The notes under the pieces: generated by a model
Told to the model about the DNA's origin: nothing
The model's input: the letters and a program-made list of their open reading frames with translations, nothing else
The model's database searches: none
Source of the DNA: Cristatella mucedo
Taxonomy: Eukaryota; Bryozoa; Phylactolaemata; Cristatellidae
Direction: 5' to 3'
Length of the DNA stretch: 64,000 nucleotides
Assembly: GCA_009760855.2 (NCBI GenBank)
Contig: WPIO01000002.1
Location: 2,269,001-2,333,000, forward strand
Made by a program: the position numbers and the translations under genes
Shown: in pieces, positions 45,849 to 55,990 of the stretch
Layout: the number at the start of each line of letters is the position of its first letter
Numbering within the stretch: the first letter of the stretch is position 1

Positions 45849-47084
45849 ATACGTAGGTAGCCTAAGTGCGGGGACGCATTTCTCCCGCAAGGGTGCTTGT
45901 GCTGTTGAGAGCCTGCGAGGAGTGTGGAGGTAAAACAGAGCTAGACGCACAGCGACAGTGCGCTTGCGAATAAAGCTCCGTTAAATCCCATATTCGTGTG
46001 TGTCTCTTTCCAAATCACGCCGCGAACTCAGGACCTCCGTTAGCAACGGTAATTAGGTCAGTGCCACAAACGCTCATCCCGTGGCGGCCTGCTTATTGCG
46101 CATAGGCGCGCATCGAACCACACTCAGCAGTAGGCTATGCCGCTCGGTAAGCGGTAGGTTATGCCTACTCCGCCGAGCCTTCGGCATTGCACCCTCCCCC
46201 CTGCTCTGCCACCTAGACCCCTTGGAAGTGTGGCTATTTTGAGATTATGACACTGTCATTGGATTATGGGCTCTTGTGATTTATGGGAGTAGTATATAAG
46301 CAACGGCGGCAAAGGCCCGGGGAGTCAGGTCGAGGTCATCGGGCGGGCAGTCGCGTACTGGCCCGCTGCGGCGTCCGCATGAATACACGTATTTGAGCCC
46401 GCTTCGGTGTTCTGTGTGGTATCGCGTACCTGCCGCTTAGAGAATGTAAAACTACAGGAAGCAAGCCCGAACTTCGTAAGCCTCCCCCTGGTGTACCTCT
46501 ATTTAGGTGCGATAGTCGCAGCGCGGGCCAGTCCTACTGCCGCCGAGTGTCTGTGAGAGTTCAGTTGTGCTCGAGAGACGGCTCCGTTCGGCACCCGCAC
46601 GACGAATGATGCAGTACGCGGCGTGCGTGCAGGTATCTAGCTCCTGCACCGCGCTGTCTCCGCTCTAAGTCGCACGATCTGCGTCTGTCTCGCGTGCCGA
46701 AGCGAAGTGTTCGGTGAAGCCGAGTACCTGACCTCGCGACTGGCGGTCGCGTGCTTTGAACCATCGCCTCTTTACCCCAAGGCGAAAATCCGCCGTAGAG
46801 TCGCGTCCGCATTGGTAGAGTGCTAGGCGGACCAATGTTGCAAGCTGCGGCTTTAGAGTACAGCTACAGGGATCCAGGATGGAAGGTGCGCTTGCGAAAC
46901 CACGCGGAGGCGTGATTGCTGCCATGTTGCGACGGTCTCCTGCGCTCGTGTGGGGTCTCTTGTTGCTCGAACTAACCACTTCCCGTACTCAGCTACCGAC
47001 CGTAGCATGTTTTCGACGGCAACGCTAGCTATCTTGCTGTGAAATGCTTAGTTAAAATTGGTCGAATCACGAGAAGCAAGCGTC
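45849..47084. other. Unassigned; possible LTR- or promoter-like pieces
   Basis: GCGAATAAAGCTCCG at 45966-45980 followed by T/G-rich DNA resembles a retroelement polyadenylation region. AGTATATAAGC at 46291-46301 is a strong TATA match. No gag/pol frame or paired repeats were found, so neither is called an LTR. Confidence 0.25.
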
Positions 47085-47262
47085 TGTACAACGCTCCGAG
47101 AGAACTAAACCTATTTTCAGACACTTGACGCAGGCTGAAAAAAGAAGCATGCAAATTGATTAGTTACGCACAATTTGCACGCTCGTAGAACATCATGAGG
47201 AACATGCAGATTTTTAGCTTCTTTTTAAATGTAGGCAAGTCATTGGAAAAATTGCTTCAGAA
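47085..47262 (-). mobile_element. L2-A LINE 3' end, decayed
   Basis: CGCTCCGAGAGAACTAAACC, GAAGCATGCAAATTGATTAG and TTTTTAGCTTCTTTTTAAAT match the L2-A 3' end in reverse. Confidence 0.65.
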
Positions 47263-47317
47263 AAGCCACAACAGTTTATTCGAACTGATTGAAAACGACT
47301 TTCGGAGGTTTCCCAGA

Positions 47318-48101
47318 GCCTCGTTTACGCCTGCGAACGTTTGGACTCTAGATCTCGTTGTCTCGCCGTCAGTTTTTATCGACAAGGCGGGACTAGCGGC
47401 TAACGGATGGGATCCTCGAGGGCCGTGTTCGAAGAATTAGATGGGCGGTCTACTTCATGGCGGTAGATCGGAGACTTCGGAGGCCGTTGACCAATCAGGA
47501 GGAGATCCGAAAAAGTAACCTGGATGCCGCCTTCGCAGACGCATGGCGTTGGGAGACCAGTCTGCTGGACTTCCAGAGTTCGGATTACAATATCAAATAG
47601 TAAGTATAATTCTTTTGCGTAGCGCCCTAAAAAAAATTGAATCTCTACTCAGGCGCTTCACATATAAGCCACGGAGCTCGATCCCATAACATCGGCCAGA
47701 CGTTGGTTGGGGGCGAGCACCTTAACCACTGGGCCAAAAAAGGACCGCGAAATACAGGAATGCATTGATAACGAAAGCTGCTGTAGAAGGATGGAGGCTA
47801 AATTTTCAATGATTTGCACGCAAGCGTATGTAGACAACAGCAGATACGTGCCCGTAGATAGCATCTGCTTAATTTTTATTCGCTGCCAAACGAGCAAATT
47901 TACGACCGCACTTTCGAGATCTCTATTGTTGCGAAGTGAGAGCGATTGCACCAGACACATCAGACACACAGCCTTACAACGAGGCTAGTTTTGACTTCGT
48001 GTTGCCCCTCAAGTGTAGACAAGGCCGGTGCGACGCAAGTTCGCGCTCGAGACGAATTCTTATTAGTCTCGAGTACGAACGTTCGCCGGTGTAGACGCAG
48101 C
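47318..48101. mobile_element. MITE-like transposon T2, copy 1 (with a SINE inside)
   Basis: The ends are inverted: GCCTCGTTTACGCCTGCGAA on the left, and GCTGCGTCTACACCGGCGAA as the reverse of the right. The interior shares GGTAGATCGGAGACTTCGGA, GACCAATCAGGA, CGTAGATAG and GAGATCTCT words, in order, with the copy at 60653-61286. A SINE-A (47606-47737) interrupts it. No transposase frame is present. Confidence 0.7.
47606..47737 (-). mobile_element. SINE-A copy inserted in MITE T2
   Basis: Plus-strand TTGCGTAGCGCCCTAAAAAA, CTCTACTCAGGCGCTTCACA, GGAGCTCGATCCC and CACCTTAACCACTGGGCC. The other T2 copy runs through this point without it. Confidence 0.85.
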
Positions 48102-48599
48102 TAAAGATATGTGTTGAACAAGTCGGTCGTCGGCATCGCGACTGAAAATGATCTAGGTCAGCGGCCACACGTAAATAAATTCAGCCGGCTGCCGTCAAGC
48201 TCGACCGGCTTTTTACGCGCTAGGGGCGTGAATTCCGCGACGGTGCTACGCCCGTCGGACGCTTGCTTGAGGTGACCTTTGCGCTTAGGCACAGCGAACG
48301 GCTGCACCGGAAGCTGCTGGCCGCGAGCCTCTAAGCGACGTTCTTGCGTAATGCGGGTGAGTGACCGGAGCCGGGATGTGCTGCAGCGATGGTGCGTGCA
48401 CTAGAAACTCCTATTCCGATTGCTGACCGCATAACGATCGCGGTTTAATCTTCTTCATCGCATCGCCAGCAGCTGCGACGGCAGCCGCTGGAAAGACGGG
48501 CAGACTTGCTCGCGACGACGAGAAAGAAAGGTAGGATTCTAGCACCGGCTCGGTCCTGCGGATGTACGGAAAAGATTTGGGCAGCTGCCGCTTTTGTGC
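48102..48599. other. No recognised gene
   Basis: GC-rich sequence leading into the GGC array. Confidence 0.35.
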
Positions 48600-48609
48600 A
48601 GCTGCGGCT

Positions 48610-48650
<41 letters not shown>

Positions 48651-48651
48651 C
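48600..48651. repeat. (GGC)n trinucleotide repeat
   Basis: GCTGCGGCTGC followed by about 13 GGC triplets, like 21983-22062. Confidence 0.95.
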
Positions 48652-48852
48652 AAGCGACCGTGCTGAACGTGCGGTGTGAGCTGCCGATCGTGAGCCGCGA
48701 GAGCTGCTGTGCTCTGCTCGGCGGTAGCCTTCCCAGCAGCCGAAACTCGCTCATGCCGACTCCGTGTGCAGCGGCAACAGTGGCTGGACGTCTCAGGGCT
48801 CCAGACTAGCTCAGTCCGTAGCTCTCATCCAGGTACAAGGTACTGCGCGCGC

Positions 48853-48908
48853 ATGTGTGTGTGTGTATGTATGTGTGTGTGTGTGTGTGTGTGCGCGCGA
48901 GCGCGCGT
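48853..48908. repeat. (GT)n microsatellite with GCGC ends
   Basis: GT array interrupted by ATGTAT, flanked by GCGCGC runs. Confidence 0.95.
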
Positions 48909-49047
48909 GTGCTTTCGCATGCGTGTGTGTACGTGCTCATACCTGCATGCACACTCGTTTGTCATATGCATATGAGTGAGGGCGGGAGAAAGATTCGGCG
49001 GCTGCCGAAGTATCGAGCCAACTAAATCAAGCATGCGTCAGACTAGG

Positions 49048-49318
49048 GAATGTAATGGATCTCCGTCTGGAACTCCACAAAGTCATAAAGACCATGTGGG
49101 TGTTACGCAGGAGAGTTTTATCTAGCGCACTCACAGCCTAACCGGCTTTCGGTACGCATTCGGTAGCCAACCGACTTCGTCTCAGGCAACAAAGAGAAAG
49201 TGGGAAGCATAGCAGAGTTAGGAGAGGAATGGAGGTAGTGATTAGCATGGAAGTAGCAGCTCAGGACCGCTGAAAAGGATGAGCAATAGTCAGCAGCAGG
49301 AGAGCAGTTATCATTAGA
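49048..49318 (-). mobile_element. L2-B LINE, short 3' end
   Basis: Reverse copy of the L2-B tail and last codons (NDNCSPAADYCSSFSAVLSC on the minus strand). Truncation is at 49318, about 300 bp upstream of the TATA box of the second His-rich gene. Confidence 0.8.
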
Positions 49319-49526
49319 GAGCGAGACGTCGCGCTGACTTCGGAGGCGGCCAGCACGCACCGTCCGCCGTACACTGGCTCCACTGGAGAGAGACGCGGAT
49401 ACTTGTGCGAGGCGCGGCCGCATGCATAGACGGATGGTAACGGTAGACAACGGTAGCGGCAGTCATTTTACCTGGGTCGTGGGCGGGCCTTCGCGTCAGC
49501 CCGGGCCGTTATCATGAGTGCGGCGT

Positions 49527-49623
49527 CACGTGGGACACCACCCACCGGCCGGATCACGAGCCGTACTCTATTCTTAGCCGGTACGTCACTTGCGGAAGCG
49601 TCTCGCCATCGAGCGTATATATA
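49527..49623 (+). promoter_or_regulatory. Candidate promoter of the second His-rich gene: E-box and TATA box
   Basis: CACGTG at 49527-49532 within GTCACGTGGGAC, then TATATATA at 49616-49623, 85 bp before the ATG at 49708. The E-box core GTCACGTG is shared with the 34044 site. Confidence 0.5.
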
Positions 49624-49707
49624 CCGAGGTCCTGCCCCCGTGCGAAGTACGCCAGGTTTCTGTAAGAGCGAGCTAACGTAAAGGCTACAGCGGACGACGA
49701 TTCTAGG

Positions 49708-52285
49708 ATGAGTCACGTAAGTGCCCGGGGTTGCGATGCGGTACCCTTTCGCCGACTCGGCGCGCGACGGGACGCGGTGCAATATTTCGGCGGAGGGGGC
49801 AGCAGCAGTTTCGAGCTGCGCTGCGGCTCGCTGCTCGCGCCTGCGACGGCGCCCGCGCTTCGGCGTTCGCTTGCCCGCCAGTCTTCAAAGGCGGAGGCGG
49901 TGCAGCGCTACGTTCGCCCGCGTTTGTAGCACCACGGGCACCACCACGGGCACCACCACGGGCACGGACTGGCTCATGCCATTGTCGACGCTGTGACGGT
50001 AGGTGACCCCAACCTTCGCGAGCGGCTCTTTGAGCTGCTGCTGCTGCTTCGCGCCCGCGCGAGCTTCGCGGCTGCTGCCGCGCGACGCCGCGCAGCTCGC
50101 AGCCGAGACGTCACGCCGAGCTCTGCCCTGTTTCAGGGGCGACACGATTTCGGTACCCACCACCATCACCACGACCACCATCGCCCGGAAGTCGTGGCTG
50201 TCGTCCCTGGACCTGTCGCCTATCCGGCCTACCCGGCCTACCCTGCGGTTCCCGCCTACGTTCCGGGGCCGCCGGTGGTGCCGCCGCCCGTCGTGTATCC
50301 GACTAATCCCGTCGTGTATCCGACTAATACCGTCGTGTATCCGACCGGTCAGTGCTAGCGCGCGCGAGCTCGCGCGCGCTAGCACGCGCTAGACTCCAAC
50401 TTAAGATGCTCGCTGCAGCCGCGCGTACGATCGAAAAGCCCTCGGCGATAAATGCACTGGCATTTTCAACCCTTCGACCCTGCCCCCCTTAGACGCCCCG
50501 TAGGTAGAACGCACTGGCCGGCCGTTGTTGGATTCCATTGCTTCAAACCCCAAGAATGTGACAACAAGAATGCGGCTGCATCAATGAAAGTAAACTTGGG
50601 AGAAGTTTGTAATAAACGAAGTGGCCAATTCTACTCTTCAAATCTGGAGGAGAACAGAAGCCACCACTCTGGCTTTGACTTTTGACGACCGGAAGCCATT
50701 TTGTACTGCCCTACCGTTGCTAGTGTAAACCGGCGCGCTTGCCTCTCAAGGCGGCAGTTTTGCCCAGTTGCACCGCTGCTCAGCAGAGCGTATTTTCTTG
50801 CGAAAATCCAGTCAACTTGACAAATTCTATCAAAACGGTAGGTATGGCGTACGGTACGTCGGAGTAATGGAAGCCTTATCGTTGATATCTGTTCAGAGAT
50901 AAATGAGGGTTGGCTGATTCAATACTCATTTGCATTTCCACCGTACCGTGCTATCGCTACTCATCTCTGTTTGCCTGTGGTATGTCGCAGTAGTGGATGC
51001 CTTATCCTGTCACTATCTAGATGCGGGCGAATTAAAAGTTAGGGGATTTAACAGATTCGTTTGGATAGCAGCAGAAGTGTCTTATAGTCTATCCCCCCCA
51101 GCTGACGAGGGCAATAAGAGATTGTCCACTGCAGGACTCGGAACACGACCCAGGTCGTGAAGTAGACCGACTAATAGGGGCCGTTCGTGAGATGTATCTG
51201 TGATAGCGGAGGGCTGGTGTTGCATCTTGCTTCAAGAAGAATCATCCGAATCTTCAACAATTAATGCGCTGATTTGGCCCAGTGGCTAAAGTACTTGCCT
51301 TTAACAACCAAGGTCAAGGTGAATTTATTTGATGACCGAGGTCGTGGGCTCAAGCCCGTGTCATATGTGAAGCGCCTAAATAGAGATAAAGCTCTCTTCG
51401 GGCGCTACGCCAACGATTTATACATATTTATTTTATATTTATTAACAGGCTACTTCACATTTTGTAGCAACAATAATAATACATTTGCACAGAACCCTTG
51501 GAGAGCATCGGCTCTTCTTTTTTAGATACTTTATATTTGCTATGAAAGAAGCATGATCAAATAGTGGTAATATGCACCAAGTCAACAAGCGTAATATGGT
51601 TAGAGGTAACGAGTACAGTGTCAGCATGCAAATATGGTTAGTGGTAGCATGCACAGTTTCAGCACGCATAACCACACAAAGGACAAATCAGTAGGACCCA
51701 GGAACAGCTTTGAGAAACTGGTGGGTTTTTAGCTTCTTTTTAAATGTCTTTAAGTCAGATGATGTCGTGACATCAGCCGGGAGTGGGTTCCAGGCTTTGG
51801 AAGCATACGAACTGAAGACACCGTCTCCACAGGATTTCACGTTGGTTCGAGACATAGCTAAACGACTAAGTCACTAAGTCAAGCTGAGAGCTTTCAGTTT
51901 TACTAAGTCATTTCGCTGGCCTCTTTTCGTTCGTCAGGCATTGTCACTACATTTCAAAATTCTACACCGCACAAATTTCCAATGCAGTACTATTTTGTGC
52001 CGATATAACAGTAGCTCACTTAGTTCAGGCTGGCCTGTCGGTCGCTTCCTTGACGATTCAAAAAATTTCATTACTGCTGTGCACCAATTCATTTTCTGCC
52101 GACCGTCGAGTAGAGTTGTATCGCTCTCGGCCCCACCCACCACACGACTTAGCCGTAGCCCCGTCCTTCATGCAGCCCAAGTGGGTTGAGGCGACGGGAA
52201 GGCAAGATCGGCTGCTAATTTCTCATGTCGCTCCGTTGCAGTTTACGTGAAGCCTGGACACCACCACCACCACCACCACTGCTGA
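49708..52285 (+). CDS. Histidine/Pro/Tyr-rich small protein, copy 2 (four exons, 110 aa)
   Basis: Exons: 49708-49716 (Met-Ser-His), 49930-49998, 50137-50347 and 52242-52285 (stop TGA 52283). Phases 0, 0, 1 equal those of copy 1, and exon 3 is 211 nt in both. Exon 2 codes HHGHHHGHHHGHGLAHAIVDAVT in three blocks (HHG, HHHG, HHHG) plus GLAHAIVDAVT, matching GLGHAIVDAIT. Exon 3 opens GRHDFGTHHHHHDHH and carries AYPAYPAYPAVPAY and a triple VVYPTN/VVYPT motif. Exon 4 codes YVKPG, seven His and Cys. His is about one residue in four. The exon-3 donor is the weak GTCAGT; if it is not used, the frame ends at TAG 50356 after Gly-Gln-Cys. The last acceptor has a good branch point (TGCTAAT) and pyrimidine tract. 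Function is unknown. Confidence 0.75.
50352..50385. repeat. Perfect 34-bp palindrome at the exon-3 donor of the second His-rich gene
   Basis: GTGCTAGCGCGCGCGAG is followed at once by its exact reverse complement. It begins 4 bases into the GTCAGT donor and contains the TAG that would end an unspliced transcript. In RNA it would form a very stable stem. Confidence 0.9.
51060..51175 (-). mobile_element. SINE-B copy, diverged (intronic)
   Basis: GGATAGCAGCAGAAGTGTCT, ATTGTCCACTGCAGGACTCG and CGACCCAGGTCGTGAAG on the plus strand follow the SINE-B order in reverse. It lies within the last intron of the second His-rich gene. Confidence 0.55.
51268..51425 (+). mobile_element. SINE-A copy (intronic)
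   Basis: Head GATTTGGCCCAGTGGCTAAA, box-B-like GTGGGCTCAAGCCCGTG, tail GTGAAGCGCCTAAATAGAGA and TCTTCGGGCGCTACGCC. It has a second GACCGAGGTC-type word inside, suggesting a small internal duplication (CCAAGGTC, GACCGAGGTC). Confidence 0.8.
51460..51885 (-). mobile_element. L2-A LINE 3' part (intronic)
   Basis: (AAT)n, then GAACCCTTGGAGAGCATCGG, the UTR (AGCATGCAAATATGGTTAGT) and C-terminal coding remnants (GAGTGGGTTCCAGGCTTTGG) in reverse. It sits directly behind the SINE-A copy. Confidence 0.75.
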
Positions 52286-52712
52286 GACCGAGTAGTGGCA
52301 GAGACGTTAGCCCGTGCCGCCGCAGCAATTGACAGCCTGATGTCGGTCGACAGCCTGGCGTCATAGCGCTCGGCATCAACCAATCGTAACACGTTTACCC
52401 GAGCGGCCTTAAAATGGCAAGCAAGCTTCCGAACCTCCTCGTCTACAATAGGCGAAACAGACGAAGGGGGCGCCACAGTCGGAGCAGTGTGGCAGGTCAA
52501 GAGCTGCTAACCTGCTCCAAGCCGAGCGAGATGGATAATAGGGTGCACGAACCGGCGTCTCGGCTTCGTGCACCGAACGTCTTCGTTTTCGCCTGACCTT
52601 CACCACAGGTAGAGCTTGCTCCATGTCGTGAAGTTCGTCGTCTGCAGCTTCACACCGTGCGACCACCGATGGTATTGCCTATATCAGACCTGGTCAGAGA
52701 GGGCTTATTAAA

Positions 52713-52718
52713 AATAAA
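52713..52718 (+). terminator. Candidate polyadenylation signal AATAAA
   Basis: First canonical AATAAA downstream of the stop at 52285, about 430 bp away. Confidence 0.35.
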
Positions 52719-52784
52719 TTTCATTACCCTTTATCATCAGGGAGCGTCTTGTAATACAAGAACATGCGCAGTATTACCGAACGT

Positions 52785-53050
52785 AAGCGCACACAGGACG
52801 ACTCACGAGGAGCCGCTAAATATTGAGATAAATAGGTGCGTTTTTTTAGCTTTTTTAATTTCATCATGTCGGGGGATGTCGTTCGGTCAGTCCAGAGTGA
52901 GTTCTAGGCTTTGGGAGCACACGAACTAAAGGGTGACTGCAACTATTCTGACAGAGGTGATTTCGAGCCTTTAGCTGTACAATTTCTGCGTCGAACTTGG
53001 TTGACCCATAGCTAGTGATTTGGCTTTATCGTCATTAAATCGGAAGTGCT
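52785..53050 (-). mobile_element. L2-A LINE, internally deleted fragment
   Basis: C-terminal words (GTCGGGGGATGTCGTTCGGT, GAGTTCTAGGCTTTGGGAGC) are joined near 52945 to the RT LNDDKT region (TTTATCGTCATTAAATCGG). About 600 bp found between them in other copies is missing. Confidence 0.6.
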
Positions 53051-53316
53051 GCGCGGTGGCGCATGGCCGCTTCGGAGCAGCCGAGAAGAGCAGCGAGAGC
53101 GCCAGCTGCAGCAGAGAGGCCGCGAGCGGTGGCGACTCATGAATCAGACTCCCGCGTTTGAAGTCGTGTCTCCTGTCCGGTAGAGAATGCGCCAACGTCT
53201 GCAAGAGTCCACCCACCAAAGACGACCAGACTTCCGTTTCACGCGAGAAGATGGCAGGAAGCCACGCCTGCAAATCGGAATGTCTCTGGAGAGGCGGATA
53301 ATATTTCATAGGTTCG

Positions 53317-53320
<4 letters not shown>

Positions 53321-53354
<34 letters not shown>
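53321..53354. repeat. (TA)n microsatellite
   Basis: About 17 TA units in otherwise unassigned sequence. Confidence 0.95.
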
Positions 53355-53356
<2 letters not shown>

Positions 53357-53717
53357 TTATGCATGCTGTCATTCATCATGGGAGAAGTTCATAATAGCGC
53401 TGCAGTGTAGGGCTTTTCTTTGCCGCTAGAGAGCGGCCTCGGGATGCTCCAATCGTGATTCGGACCTGAACCTGAACTTCGTAATACCTTACGATATTCC
53501 GCTGCTATCTTCGCTGTGACTGTGCATGAGCTGTCCTCGGACATGCTACACTAAACAGGACCTGCTTAGCATATGGAACGATTTCGCTAACTAAATACCT
53601 ACCATTAATAACTATAATTTTTAAGTCTAGTTTACCGTGCCTGCTGCGTTGTACGTGGAGGAAATTCGAGTTTGTCCAGCTCGGCTACTTTGAAAAAGCT
53701 TAGACCCGGTAGCATTT

Positions 53718-54098
53718 TTGAAACACTTGTATGAAGCAGGTCATCAAGATCAGCACCCAGACGCGACCGACATTCTCGATACTCTCACTGCTGCAGTGAA
53801 CGTTAACCTCAGGCGTGACTTTGACGAGCATGCTCCGTACATTCTTACACTTGCAGTGCCTCAGCACGACGTAAAAACCCTCGTTGCACGCTGCCGCTAG
53901 TTTATTACACGTGAAGCTACTTGTGCGGCTATCGACTTTGACATCTCACACTCACACAAGAAGCTCTCACCACGAGAGCTTCGCAAGAGGTGTGTAGCAA
54001 ACCGGCGAGTTTTCGCAAATGTATTTCGCTCGAAAGAGAGGCAGCCGTTTCCCACCTTCAGCCGAAAGCTTGCCAAATGGCGCGTGTACACGAGGTAG
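53718..54098 (+). pseudogene. Unknown reading frame with one in-frame stop
   Basis: 126 codons stay in one frame with a single TAG at 53898. Before it: HQDQHPDATDILDTLTAAVN and DFDEHAPYILTLAVPQHDVK. After it: FITREATCAAIDFDISHSH and LSPRELRKRC, then a basic stretch to TAG 54096. Amino-acid composition is protein-like on both sides of the stop. I do not recognise the family. It could be a decayed transposon ORF, a host pseudogene, or two exons with the stop in a very short non-coding gap. Confidence 0.4.
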
Positions 54099-54402
54099 AG
54101 CATCGCAGCATTACTTGTACTCAGCTCTTTGGTCCTGGTTGAATAGTTTTACTACCTGCATGATTGCTTGTAGTCGCATTTAAATTTCTTAAACTCAGAG
54201 ACCTGACAGGGTGGAATGCGGCCGTAGCTCGTGCTTTCACCTTCGCAGTCAGTGTAGTTGCCGTGAGGCTACCCACTTTTTTTGCTCTCAGCACTCTCGT
54301 ACTACAACGACCAAATCGGATCGCCATGAGGCTGAGGACAGGTGCGATCCTATAATTCCTACAGAGCATTATTTCAGCTTGTGGCTTGCGAATTTCGCAG
54401 GG

Positions 54403-54545
54403 GCATGATAGCCCAGGAGTTAAGGTGTTCGATCTTCACGACCCAGGTCGTGGGTTCGAATCCAGCACTGGAGGATCCTTTAGTTCTAACTGCAAGCGAC
54501 AGGGATAGCCGTCAAGGCTCTTTTGCAGCTATACGAATGAATCTG
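54403..54545 (+). mobile_element. SINE-B copy
   Basis: Head CATGATAGCCCAGGAGTTAA, box B GTGGGTTCGAATCCAGC, body GGATCCTTTAGTTC, AACTGCAAGCGACAGGGATA and end AGGCTCTTTTGCAGCTATAC. Confidence 0.85.
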
Positions 54546-54819
54546 TTTAATCAGCTAATATTGCACGCACGATTGGACATATACAGTCGCCAGTTTGCTA
54601 CCATCGTTGCAGACTACCCTTTAACCACATGCACCACTTGAGCTGCTACGTTTAAAATACATAAAGTTTCAACAACCTATAGTGCCGGTTCAGGAATCAT
54701 CAAGCATGTTATAAGTATCTTGTCTCTCGGTGAGTGACAAAGAAGCAGCTTCACACATTGAGAAGGGGTGATGGGTAGTTACTAAACAATAATGGCGATA
54801 AGAGCAAAAAATATTACAC

Positions 54820-55160
54820 CGATGATAATAAATTTAAGTGTGCCTCCTAGCGAACTAAATCTCGGTCTCGGCACTTTGCATATGATCGAAAGTGAGCATG
54901 CCAATTGGCTTTTGACATCACATTTAAGACATGGCATCTAGATTATAGCAATTCCCTTTATTCTAAACTCCCGACCGGTGCCCTTACTCGTGTTCATACA
55001 ATAAGTACAAAATTAAACAGCTCGTCTGGTCTGCCTTCGGGGGCAAGCAGCAGCAGTGACAACATTAATAACAAAACATCAATAACATTAATAACACAAA
55101 TGTATAGCACTCTCAGAGATCTTAATCTCTTCATAGGCACCTTACATATGCTTTACAGGC
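54820..55160. mobile_element. Mosaic of short L2 pieces in both orientations
   Basis: A reverse tail (54820-54905), a forward coding scrap (DYSNSLYSKLPTGALTRV, about 54950-55005, the CNSLLTGLP region) and another reverse tail (55095-55160) follow each other. Confidence 0.5.
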
Positions 55161-55169
55161 ATTTTTTGA

Positions 55170-55770
55170 ATTCTCTCTGAGTTTCACTCATTCCCTATCA
55201 AAAATTGAATTAATAGCAAGATTCTGCCTCTGTCTTACAGATACTTACTTAACACGGTTTCACCAGCATACCTATCCAACATCATTACTCTCCTATTATG
55301 CTCACAAACCACGGACTCCATGCATCTACTCATCTTGCCGTCGATGCACTAAAAGAAAATCTTTTGGTGACAGACCTTTCAGCTAGGGCTCACCGAAACT
55401 ACTTCTAAATTGGTTTTCGCTACGGTCACTACCTACAATTACCTCAAACCTTTTAAGTCAACTAAGGAGGAGTCCGTTAGGTCAGAGTTACCTTCGCTCC
55501 TGTAAACTTGTCTGTCTTTTTGTTGGTTCCAGTGCCTGCGTAGTGGTGCACGATTCAGTCCCAGTCCTATAGCTGGCTAACCTGTGGCCATGAGTGTCTA
55601 CATTTATGCCTGATCATGCTATTCTAGGCATGATTCTTGTATGCATTTGTGCTGGAGACCATGTATGCCATTAATGGATTATTGACTCTCTTGCAGCTAG
55701 TTGTAAAGCGCCTATTTATATAGAAATCTCTTAGGGTGTTATAAAATAGCTTCTGTTACTGTGATTATTA
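55170..55770 (+). mobile_element. Diverged L2-type 3' part
   Basis: Ends CTTGCAGCTAGTTGTAAAGC and ATATAGAAATCTCTTAGGGTG, like the 39340-39625 element. The upstream part has remnants of a C-terminal region with many stops. Confidence 0.45.
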
Positions 55771-55774
55771 GCAT

Positions 55775-55990
55775 AATGTTCACGAGTTAATTAGGCTGTA
55801 GCATACAAAGACAAATTCACACGGACGGAGCCAATAGGCCAAAAAAGGTTTATTTTAACTTCTTTTAAAGGTTTTCATAGTCAATAAATGTCAAGATATC
55901 AGTCGGAAGTGAGTTCCCGGCTTTGGGATCATATGAACTGAAGGCAAAGTCTTCAGAGGATTTGAGTTTTGCTACAGGCGCAGTTATCCC
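55775..55990 (-). mobile_element. L2-A LINE 3' end, decayed
   Basis: Reverse words TTTTAACTTCTTTTAAAGG, GTCGGAAGTGAGTTCCCGGC, TTTGGGATCATATGAACTGA match the L2-A C-terminal region. Confidence 0.6.

Noticed and set aside
45960-46450. Solo-LTR-like TATA box and AATAAA
   Set aside because: The two signals are in the wrong order for one LTR and no terminal repeats or target duplication are visible.
52243-52666. Minus-strand frames opposite the last exon of the second His-rich gene
   Set aside because: They overlap the poly-His exon as poly-Trp, and no consistent splice chain or domain was found.
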